From contig JAHLJT010009419.1 in the NCBI GenBank assembly GCA_031308135.1, positions 34,086,540 through 34,150,539 on the forward strand: 64,000 nucleotides of DNA, given 5' to 3'. Within the stretch, counting starts at the first letter, position 1. Each line of letters starts with the position of its first letter. A program made the translations under genes and the position numbers. The notes beneath the pieces were generated by a model. It did not search any database and was not told the origin of the DNA. It saw only the letters and a list, made by a program, of their open reading frames with translations. Below are positions 55,190-64,000 of the stretch, in pieces. This DNA is from Acheta domesticus (Eukaryota; Arthropoda; Insecta; Orthoptera; Gryllidae).

Positions 55190-56120
55190 TCGTTCGTGCA
55201 CGTTCGGAATGACCTGGGGCAGTAAACCCGCTTCCTGGTTCAAACGCCGCTCATACACAATCGGGATTACAGATTCACTTGGGGCACTAGACACGCGCCC
55301 CTGCTCAAACGCCGCTCATACAAAATCGATTACAGACTCACTTGGGACACTAGACCCGCGCCCCTGCTCAAACGCCGTTCATACACGTTCGGGATTATAA
55401 ATTTACCTGAGGCACTAGACCTGCGCTCCGTGTCAAATGCCGTTCATACACATTCCGGATTAGCGGCAGATTCACCTGGGGCCGTAGACCCTCGCCCCGG
55501 CTCAAAAGCCGTTCATACACATTCGGGATCACAGATTCACCTGGAGCAGAAAACCCGCTTCCCGTCTCAAATGCCGCTCATATACAATCGGAATTACAGA
55601 TTCACTTGGGACACTAGATACGCGTCCCGAGAAAATTCAAATGTTCATTCACTTTAGGAATTACAGATTCACCTAAAGCACTAGACCCGCTCTCGGAGTC
55701 AAATGCCCTTCATGAACGTTCGGGATTAACGGCAGATGCATCTAGGGCAGTAGGCCCGTGGTCCCGGCTCAAATGACGTACACGTACATGTTCGTACACG
55801 TTTGAGTTTAGAGATTGCCCTGGAGTACTGGACCCGCGCTCCGCTTTAAAGGCTGTTTATACACGTCATTCCACACATGTTCGAAATCAGTGGCAGATTT
55901 ACCCGAAGCAGTAGGCTCGCGCCCTGGGTCAAATGCCGTTCACACACGTCCGTCCATGCACTACGGGATTACAGTTTCACCCCGGCAAATTCCATTCATT
56001 AGGTATTCAATGAGTTCTCACAAAATCGAGATACACGAGTATTTTATTCTGGGCAATAGGCCCCATCACGCCGGTTCAAAATATGATCACTAGGCATTCA
56101 AGGGATCTATGCACATTCAG
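55190..56120 (+). repeat. Degenerate ~65-bp tandem array in receptor intron, part 1
   Basis: Successive units share CTCAAACGCCG.TCATACAC, TTCGGGATTACAGATTCAC and TGGGGCACTAGACCCGCGCC; unit starts are at about 55216, 55281, 55343 and 55409, spacing 62-66. Copies become more diverged to the right. The array starts within about 30 bases of the last exon's acceptor and resumes at 58376 beyond LINE B. Confidence 0.85.
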
Positions 56121-56146
56121 AATATGTGAGTGCTTTTTTCTGAAAG

Positions 56147-58375
56147 TAGTATTTACTTTTATTTATTTATTTGTCAAAAAAGATTAAAAATTGTATATGA
56201 CGTGTGGAGAAAGAGATTTATCTGCGCACATTTTCTTGAGGCCCAGAATTAAAAAAAAATGAAAAACTAGAAACAAGAATTTAGAAAATAATTATTATTT
56301 TAGAAAAATAAAAATATTTTAAAAATGTTTGTTCCCCAATTATAGAAAATCAATTTCAACTGTAAATGAACTACAAGCAAAAGGAGTGCTCAACAAAACG
56401 TGCGCTCAGTGAAGCTACATTTACGTCCAGAAGTAATACAAGAGGCCATCTCAGCATTTGCTCAATGAATCAGGAAAACTGGACAAAAACCTGATCGAGA
56501 TGGCGGTCATTGACCCGGAAGCTGAAGTACATTACTTGTTACAGGCGTATTAAATATGTTTTAAAAATATATACAATACAAATGTAAACTAATTCATTAT
56601 ATATCTTTGTTTTGTTACAATAACCATTATTTTTCTTTTTCACGATCAGTATAGTCTCTAATTGTATAGAAACAGTTTTGCAGCAGAAAAGATTTTACTT
56701 TAAACTTAAATTTGTGCACCGACTTTAATTGTTTAATGTCATCTGGCAATGCGTTGTATAGTAACGTACATGTATTGTATGTTGATTTCTGGTATTGAGC
56801 TGTTGATACTGACACTTGATGCACGTGATCTCTACGGCGTGTGTTGTAATTATAAATATCAATATTGCATGAAAATATGTTCCCTCCGTTAAGTAGGTCA
56901 TTTTTGACAAATATTACAGATTCGTAAATAAATAGACAAGACAATGGTAAAATTCCCAGTTCAATGAAAAGAGACTTGCAGGGATCACTTGGAAGGCATT
57001 TTTTCATTATTCGAATAATTTTCTTTTGCAATCTGAAGGTCTGAGTACTACAAACTTCCCCAGAATATTATGCCATATCTCAGGCAGGAATGTACATTTG
57101 CAAAATAAACGCAACGAGTTGCATGAAGGCGGACAGAATTTGAATGAATTCTGAATGCTTAACATAATGAATTTAATTTAGTGTTTAATTCTGTTACATG
57201 TACATTCCATCTGAGGTTTGATTGAATTGAGAGACCTAAAAATATTGTTACCTCAACATCAGCTAATTGCATATTGTTCATTTTCAATGGAACATGCGAT
57301 TTCCGAGTTGAAATCCAAAAATGCATTGAAACAGTTTTTCTTTCGTTAACAATTAATTTGTTATTATTAAACCAATTTGAAACTTCTGACATCGTACTAT
57401 TTACTGCTTCTTTTTTGCAAAGAACATTCGTGTCATCGGCAAACAGAACCGTTCTTCCATTTTTAATAGACGAGGGCACATCGTTTACATATAACAGAAA
57501 GAAAATAGGACCTAATATCGAACTTTGCGGGACCCTATGCCCAATTGGCAAAGAATTGGAAACATAAGTATGTAATGTCCTTTCGTGCCAGTATGGTATT
57601 TCTACTCTTTGAGTCCGATGTTAAAGGTACGAAGTTATGCAATCTAGGGCAATACCACGAATTCCATACGAAGGTAATTTTGAGAGCAAGATGTTATGGT
57701 CAATAATGTCAAAAGCTTTCGAAAGATCTAAGAATATTCCAATGGGTACTTCATTTTGGTCTATTGATGAAGCAACATATTTGAGAAAAGAAAAAATGGC
57801 AGTTTTCGTAGATTTTGATTTTCTAAAACCGTGTTGTGGGTCTGAAAACGCTTTGTTTTTCCTGAGAAAAGTTTCCATTCATAAGCAGAAAAGCCTCTCT
57901 AATATTTTTGAGAAAACTAACAAAAGAGAAATCGGCCGGTAATTTTGAATATAATTTTTGTTCCCTATTTTAAAAAGTGGCTTAATTTTTGCTGTTTTGA
58001 AAATATCTGGAAATATTCCTGTACATAAAGAAGCATTGAAAATGTGAGTTAACGGATGTATAAAGGCACGTGCACAAGTTTTTAATAAACAATCTGGAAA
58101 TTCATCTAAACCAGATGAATATTTATTTTTTAGTTTACTGACTATTCTGAGGATTTCTTTGGGAGAAGTTTCGGAAATAAACATCGTATCGGAAATTTTT
58201 TGGGAAGTGTAAGATTTGAATTTTGTGGTTTTAGTCCCTTCCTGAGATCAGACGCAATTATAGAAAAGTGTTTGTTGAAGAGATTGGCAACTTTTTCCGG
58301 ATTACTCGTTTCTCTTTCATTTTCCTTTAACATAACATTCTCTACAAGGTATCGAGATGATGTGGTTGTATTTTA
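56147..58375 (-). mobile_element. CR1/jockey-group LINE (LINE B) inserted in the tandem array
   Basis: Minus order: NPEKVANLFNKHFSIIASDL (58142-58333), EILRIVSKLKNKYSSGLDEF and NYRPISLLLVFSKILERLF (57879-58184), QHGFRKSKSTKTAIFSFLKY and GIFLDLSKAFDIIDHNILLS (57621-57878), ILGPIFFLLYVNDVPSSIKN with LFADDTNVLCK (57159-57551), and a C-terminal QKKIIRIMKKCLPSDPCKSL to LLYNALPDDIKQLKS (56627-57031). The FADD catalytic box is intact but the frame is broken at least three times. The endonuclease half is missing (5' truncation near 58375). It ends in a (TTTA)n tail at 56155. Confidence 0.9.
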
Positions 58376-58985
58376 TATTAGTGCGTCCGGACTCGGGCAA
58401 AATTCCGTTAATCTGGTGTGTAAGGGGTCCACATACAATCGAGTTTATGCAAGTGTCTTACTCGAGGCAACAGGCCCAGGCCCTGAGACAAATGTCCTTC
58501 ATTTGGCGTTGAAGAAGTCAGTACAGAATTGGAATATCAGAGTGTTTTACTGGCGGCAGTAGGCCCGATTTCAGATTCACATTCTATTCATACAAGTCCG
58601 ACCATGCACGTTCGGGAAAGGGACAAATTTATCTAGACCGGTAGGCTTGATCGTTATTTAAAATTCCATCCATACACGTCAAATCTTATACGTTCTGTTT
58701 TAGCAACAAATTCACCCGGGCCAGCAGACCGTAACCCGATTTCAATTTTCTATTAAGGGGTCAATATGCGTTTTCAGGAAAAGTTTTCAGAGAACGTGAA
58801 ATTTTAACCGGGGCAGCACACCCGGATACCATTTCAGTTTCCATACATTTACGAATTCGTTTCATGTATATGAAATGGAAGATGTTCAATGTACATGAAG
58901 CTTTTATCCAGCAGTGACGCACGGCCGGACCCCATTTCATATTGCATTCATTCAGGGTCTCTTCATCTATACCAGCGTTTGCAAA
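58376..58985 (+). repeat. Degenerate ~65-bp tandem array in receptor intron, part 2
   Basis: Resumes after LINE B with units such as GTAGGCCCGATTTCAGATTC, CATTCATACA and CACGTTCGGGA. More decayed than part 1. Confidence 0.65.
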
Positions 58986-58996
58986 CTGGAGAATAA

Positions 58997-59344
58997 ATGA
59001 CGTCAAAACACTGCTTCCCCTCCGCAAGTAGGCCCTCGGAGAAGCAGTGCGAGCAAATGGGGAAAGGAGGAAGGGGCAGACGGCGGTCGCCGGTAACTAA
59101 AACCTTGGCTGTCAGGCAACATGAATGGGAAACCATCTACACCCGTCAATTTTCTATGTGGGAAGAAAGATTTCCTTTTGTAGATACTGGAACAATGGCG
59201 ACGTGTTTAGTATGTTCGAAAGAATTGCAATATGTTAAAAAGTCCAACCTGCAGATGCATTACGTAGCTTTGCGACCCACAGGACCTTGCGAGATAAAAA
59301 TAAATTCTGAGAATTGGCATAGTCCGCAATCATGGGATGAGTAA
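58997..59344 (+). pseudogene. BED-like zinc-finger fragment of a hAT-type transposase or derivative
   Basis: 116 codons. The second half reads TRQFSMWEERFPFVDTGTMA and CLVCSKELQYVKKSNLQMHY, the pattern W...F.F.......CL.C.......K..NL..H found at the N-terminus of hAT transposases and of host genes derived from them. The first Cys pair and first His are present; the second His is not evident. The first 40 residues are basic (GRGRRRSPVTK). No catalytic domain follows before stops at about 59342. It lies inside the receptor intron on the opposite strand. Confidence 0.5.
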
Positions 59345-59717
59345 AGAAACATGCGGATTGAAGATTATGGAAAAGATACTGAAAATCACGAGGATTTACA
59401 ACATTCTCAAATAAAACTACATCAAAAATAATCAAGGCTGGGATCGAAATTCTCTCACGTGACCTCTACCGGGTATCTATTTGTTGTCTATTTGTTAACA
59501 TCATTTTTTCTGAATGACTGATGCGTTATATTGTAAACCATTGTATAAAACATTGTTCTAAAATGTTACAACTATCTTTTCCAAAAATGTTATCTAATAG
59601 ATGAATGGAAGTGGAATTTCAGTACCGATTATGATAAAGAATCGGATATTGCTTTGAGTTACTATGTAATAATGTATGTTTTATTATATATTTCTTCATA
59701 TTGTTATTAATTATAAC

Positions 59718-59783
59718 AATAATATTACCACTTAAAAGACGTAATTACCTAAATAATATTACCACTTAAAAGACGTAATTACC
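59718..59783 (+). repeat. 32-bp tandem duplication
   Basis: AATAATATTACCACTTAAAA plus the next 12 bases occurs at 59718-59749 and 59752-59783, two bases apart. Confidence 0.95.
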
Positions 59784-59829
59784 GATTTTCCAAGCAAACC
59801 TTTTCCCCTCATTTCCGTAGCTTCATTGG

Positions 59830-60010
59830 AACATTGTGCGCCCGCCGTCGCGTCGGGCTTTGCCTTTGCTCCGCGGCTACGTGCGGAGGAGATTGCAGGG
59901 ACGCCACAGAGCATTGAGTTGGCAGGCACTGATCTACGCGCTCAGGATTCGTGAACGTGTTAGCCAGGGACGCGGGTCTGGCGAAAGTTTTTTTCCCACG
60001 ACAGTAAGCT
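59830..60010. other. GC-rich patch in receptor intron
   Basis: GC content stands out as in the receptor exons, but no minus frame resembles the receptor family. Possibly a decayed element. Confidence 0.3.
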
Positions 60011-60152
60011 CGGTCCCACAATTACCTACAGCTCATTATGATTGAGCTGATTCAGCTGATTTTTTATTGAGATGATTTTGACGTTGAGAATTAACCATCA
60101 ATTTAATAATTATTGTACATAACCGATATTTTGCAAATGCTTCCTTGCAAAC

Positions 60153-60235
60153 CTTGTGGAAGAGTGGCACTCCGCCTGCTGAAGCGTTGGGGTAGCTGCG
60201 GAAGATGTCGAGCCCGGTCTCCGTGGAGAGGACGG
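60153..60235 (-). CDS. Ionotropic receptor, internal exon (candidate)
   Basis: A short GC-rich exon: acceptor CCGCAG ending at 60236, then VLSTETGLDIFRSYPNASAG and GVPLFHK, and a donor-like AAG|GTTTGC at 60152. The STETG and FRSYPNAS stretches fit the S2 half of the ligand-binding domain between membrane segments 3 and 4. It starts with two bases of a split codon, which matches the exon at 63197-63457 if that exon ends at its T|GTTTCA site, and ends in phase 0, matching the last exon. The combined segment is a little shorter than usual, so a further small exon may be missing between here and 55158. Confidence 0.55.
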
Positions 60236-60985
60236 CTGCGGGGGGCGGAGCCCGAGGCGGCGGCGCTGATCGCCTGGCGCCACTGCGACTGCTTAAGAGA
60301 CCGCACCTTGCATTAAAAAAAAGTAGGTACGTTTCCTTCAATATATCGCTGCATGAAAATAGAAAATACATTTGGATATTTTTTTCAATGTTTTTTTGTT
60401 GTAAAATATATGGGTACTGTCGTGAGTCTAATTGTTTGTAAATAAACCGTATTAAAAACACTGCAAGTACTGTCTGTTTGCTTTCATTCCACCTCCTACT
60501 AAAGACCTCCCTTACATTTAATTGCAACTAATGTATAGTGAATTCTGATGAAATGTTGAAGAGGTCACTTCTATTAACGGACATTTGCGTGAAACCGATT
60601 GTTTTATCCACAAGAAATTTTCCAGAAGTTAATTATTTTGTTTTACAAATGAAACATTCAGAAGTTTTAAATGATATTCGAAGAAAATAATTTTACAAAA
60701 CAGACACAATTACGTTTTTCATGCACTACAATAAATTAAACATAAGATATTATTTATTAGATACTTTTAACTCCAAAACAAGAAGTTAAGAGACATGCGA
60801 GAAAAATCTATTAATCCTGTTATTAGAATTACAAAATGGTCCGCGTCCAATCTACAATACAGGCGTTTAATTTTATTCTATTGATGCCATGTAAAGCGTG
60901 TTTCCTCTAAAAGTGGAGTAAAACACGATTATAGAGAACTTCAAGAATGAACGTACAAAAGTGAGTCAAATGAAAATGAAACAAG
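60236..60985. other. Receptor intron, AT-rich
   Basis: No element seen. Confidence 0.4.
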
Positions 60986-60989
60986 TGCT

Positions 60990-61600
60990 CAGAAAATGGT
61001 ATGAACCATGTTTAATGAAGCACCATCCCCATGGCTACAGGCACTTTTCGCTTTTGCTGTACTACACGTTGAATGCTCCACACATAGAACTCTTATGGCT
61101 GTGATCTGAACCAATTTCTTGTCGTGTGGAGACCTCGCAGCTTTTTAGGCAACCAAAGACTTGAAAGTTACACAGTGACATCTCGGGACTAGGGGGACGT
61201 TCGAACACTCTAACTATGTCAAGGTGATCTGGGTTACCGCTGCCGTATGTTGTAATGCATCGTCATGCAGGAAGACCGCCCCAGAAGACAGGAGAGTAGG
61301 TCTTTTCGATCTGATTGCATTGAGCAAACGTTTCAAGGTACTGCAGTAACGAGAACAGCAATAATGAGAACGCATTGATTCTTGAACCTGGTGGGAGGAA
61401 ATCAATCAACAGTGGGTCTTCATGGTCGAAAAAGTGCGGTAGTGGAAAGCCTTGATATTTTTATTCCTGGCATAATATTTCGCTTTCTTGTTGGAAACGA
61501 CAGCGCCATGGTTCATCGCCTGCCTCACGCGTTTTGAAAAAGAATGTCATAGTTTCGAGAACGCAAAAGACACTGCAATGGCAATCTCATCTGGAGGCCC
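60990..61600 (-). pseudogene. Mariner-type transposase remnant
   Basis: Minus-strand reading with shifts: HCLIDFLPPGSRINAFS (mariner: G...vDF.P.G.TIN....), YCSTLKRLLNAIRSKRPTLL, SSGAVFLHDDALQHTAAVTQ, where an active enzyme has HDNARPHTA, then FKSLVA/FGCLK pieces where the LFGPLK helix follows the third acid. No terminal inverted repeats recognised. Dead copy within the receptor intron. Confidence 0.75.
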
Positions 61601-63190
61601 TTCTGAACCGCTGTGACACTATCACAACTTCTTCATAATGCTTACATTCGTACAAAGTACAGTTCGATGTCTACAACTCAGGGTATTCCTTTTCACATGA
61701 TCATGTCTGTAACTGGCTAAAAATTAGATGGATTAGATTTTTCAAACAGAAGTCTTTTATAAATAAGTACAAGTAAACCTTAAATCAAGACATTGGTTTC
61801 TATACAGTAAACTTCCTAACCTTCAGTGGATGAGGAAGAACTAGGATTTTCAAGAACGTATATATGCTGGTTATTCTCAACAACGGAAGGTTAATGAGAA
61901 GACACAGGATATGCTTGATTTCTTTCCATCCATTTTAAACATTAATCAAGCATATTTCACTGATCTGCTGGTAGGAACCTGAGGATTTCAAGAAGATGAA
62001 GAAAACTGAATGTGTCTCAACAATAACATTAAATTTAATATTTAATCTGTTTTAATAAATCGATATTGGTATTTTCAACTTTTCTTAGAACGACATCTAT
62101 CGATTTAGCTCACCAACCGCATTTTTACGATGGTATAACTCCTTTACACTCCCAATATTCTGCTAAGCACACAGTATGCTTATATCTTCAGACACAAGTA
62201 AATATCTTATTGGAGAAAACACACACAATTATTTGTCTAACCCCATCCCCGATTTTTTTACAATAATTTAACTTTAGAGCTCAATATCTCAAAACTGGTG
62301 TCAATGGAGGTGTACCATTATTAAAATAATGCCTCCATTGTAAACGGTTTTCGGAATTCATTGTTCTCACAGTTATTACTTTTGAGCAATTTTATTTTGT
62401 AGCATACAGAAGTAGTGCTTACGAGTGATTTTCATTCAGTTGAGTAAAATATTTGCATACATTCATTCACAGCATAACATTTATTCCATGAAAATTCTAT
62501 TTATAATTACATTATTAATTTAAATACAAAAATTTCAATATTTTATTTGAAATTACAAAAGAAAGAAAGCCAGAAAAAGTAATTTAGGTCATTTATATTA
62601 TTTTAGTTCAGAAATAAACAAATGAAAAACATTATCGAATTACCGGTATATTTTATATCAAAGCATCAAACTGTTTTAAATAAAATTTAAAATACTAACA
62701 TTTCAATTTTAGATAGGTACCAAACGATTTGGTTAGTTTTTGACTTTGCAATGGTCTGACATTTATTCAACCACATAATGTTTTTATTTACTTCTTTGTT
62801 TGAAATACATATATTATTCAAGTAAATGACAGTTCAGTTTCTACAGGAACTACCAGGGTAATTTTCAATTTTAAAAATAAATTTTGTATCTTCTCTTTGA
62901 AGCTTCCGATAAAGCCAAAGAAAATATTTTACCTTTCAGGAGTATTTTAAAAACGACCGGAAACTCATTGTTGTTGAAACAATGAGTCACTTGCCAAAAC
63001 ATTAACCCAACGTAACAAGTTACACCCTAAGATGAAGGTCATTTAAAAAACCGGAACCGAGGCATTTAGCACAATATATAACGAAATAAAAGCGTTACAA
63101 AGGTTTTCATTGTTACCTTTTCGGTTTTGTGTACTGTTTAGTTCGTTTTGTTTCAAATATTGCTTTTTAATTCGTGTCAATGCACCGGAA
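61601..63190. other. Receptor intron, AT-rich
   Basis: No gene. Small hairpins: AATGGAGG/CCTCCATT around 62304-62340 and ACTCATTGTT/AACAATGAGT around 62966-62990. Confidence 0.4.
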
Positions 63191-63196
63191 TGAAAC

Positions 63197-63457
63197 ATGT
63201 GCTATTCCAAACCTTGCGCGCCAGGGCGTAGGCCACCGGATCTTCGTGTTGCCCGATGTGGGAGATCGCCTCCGCCGTCACTCTGGTGGAGTACACCACG
63301 TCATACAGGGCGTTCACCTGAGCTAGTGTGTCCACCTGCGCCTCCTGGGTCGGCGCCACCAGCGACCCCACCAGCGACCCGCTGAACGCGTTCATCACCA
63401 CGAAGCTGAACACGCTCAGCCACACCATCAGCCGGCGCTGAGCGGTCGCGAAGCCTC
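63197..63457 (-). CDS. Ionotropic receptor exon with third membrane segment (partial gene)
   Basis: Acceptor TAATCACAG ending at 63458; the exon begins with two bases of a split codon and reads GFATAQRRLMVWLSVFSFVV, the third channel helix following the conserved R/W, then MNAFSGSLVGSLVAPTQEAQ and VDTLAQVNALYDVVYST, the classic start of S2 ('Y.g.L.s.L..p....pi.tl..l'), and DPVAYALARKVWNST. The donor is either AAG|GTTTGG (63213, phase 0) or T|GTTTCA (63197, phase 1); only the second joins in frame to the exon at 60153-60235. GC-rich like the last exon. Exons for the N-terminus, pore loop and first two membrane helices should lie beyond 64000. Confidence 0.8.
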
Positions 63458-63771
63458 CTGTGATTAGGGATGGCAACGATGGAAATTGTTTCAAACACCG
63501 GTACTTTTCTTTGGAATTACGACTACAAATTACAGTTCTTATGAATGTTGTTTTCTTACGAAATTTTACATATTTTGAAAAACTAAAAACACTTGAAAAA
63601 ATATGATTACTACTGTAGTTGCCGTTTTTCTTTCTACGCGACTGTCAAAAAAAATTAATGGGATAATGTACTATATGTTTTCTTTTGCGTTTGTGTCATT
63701 TTGCACATTCTGAGTCTCTCATCACCTTCTATCCTTAATACTCTCCAAATCCCTCGGCCTATCTGATAATT
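63458..63771. other. Receptor intron, AT-rich
   Basis: No feature seen. Confidence 0.4.
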
Positions 63772-64000
63772 ATGTCGTGTGCTAAAGAGATATTGTGCGC
63801 ACAGAGGAACTGGCTCCCTAAGAGAAAAATTATACAAGCTACGAATGTGCTCACGGACGACCTCGGGCAATGTATGTTATATACTACAGCACTAAGATGG
63901 ACTAAGGCCCGCAACAGACTACACCGAGGAATGCGTTGCGAGAAATGTGGAAAGAGGCCGGCGAGGCTGCGTCCACCCACTACAAAGAGGTTATTCGATG
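63772..64000 (+). other. Open frame running off the right edge
   Basis: From the ATG at 63772 the plus strand stays open for 76 codons to the window end. It includes RGMRCEKCGKRPARLRPPTT, with a C..C pair and basic surroundings, and KEILCAQRNWLPKR. I do not recognise it; a zinc-knuckle end of a retroelement is possible. Confidence 0.3.

Noticed and set aside
57274..58562. Several plus-strand frames of 97-120 codons (57274, 57637, 58200)
   Set aside because: All lie antisense to LINE B reverse transcriptase or the adjoining tandem array.

Overview
The window looks like insect nuclear DNA: AT-rich and intron-dominated, with GC-rich coding exons, a chemosensory ionotropic receptor (an arthropod/protostome family), and a dense mix of arthropod-type transposable elements. 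A polyneopteran (cockroach, termite or stick-insect type) is my guess from the repeat mix, but nothing here proves it. There are no bacterial operons, rRNA genes or CRISPR arrays.

Two host genes can be supported. (1) An intact 274-codon, uninterrupted reading frame for a mitochondrial ATP synthase F1 gamma subunit (42599-43423, +) that begins where the mature protein begins and has no targeting presequence; it looks like a divergent retrocopy, possibly with an acquired 5'UTR intron. (2) The 3' part of an ionotropic receptor gene on the minus strand, with exons at 63197-63457 (third membrane segment), 60153-60235 and 54769-55158 (end of the ligand domain, last membrane segment and C-terminus). 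Its introns hold a degenerate 65-bp tandem array split by a LINE, plus mariner and zinc-finger remnants. Upstream exons lie beyond the right edge.

Most of the rest is mobile DNA, often nested with legible junctions. From left to right: an RTE-like LINE reverse-transcriptase scrap; a PIF/Harbinger element (4328-7667, TTA duplication) filled with later insertions; a GC-rich minisatellite open in several frames; three head-to-tail, 5'-truncated LINE C-termini separated by (ATT)n; a broken THAP domain; a tRNA-derived SINE (three copies); Penelope-like elements with GIY-YIG domains and inverted terminal repeats; a jockey-like LINE interrupted by an internally deleted Tc1 element; a 17-copy 66-bp minisatellite open on both strands; a hAT inside another hAT, each with 8-bp duplications; a pogo-like element; a piggyBac-like element; a foldback element; a CR1/jockey-group LINE.

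The least explained component is a family of about nine copies ('family A') scattered across 43 kb, with degenerate ~285-bp internal repeats and no visible protein. A second unexplained thread is a short stem-plus-GAAACGT(C/T) motif that recurs at the ends of Penelope-like pieces and in an 89-bp-arm hairpin. Boundaries of degenerate repeats are approximate and were read by eye.
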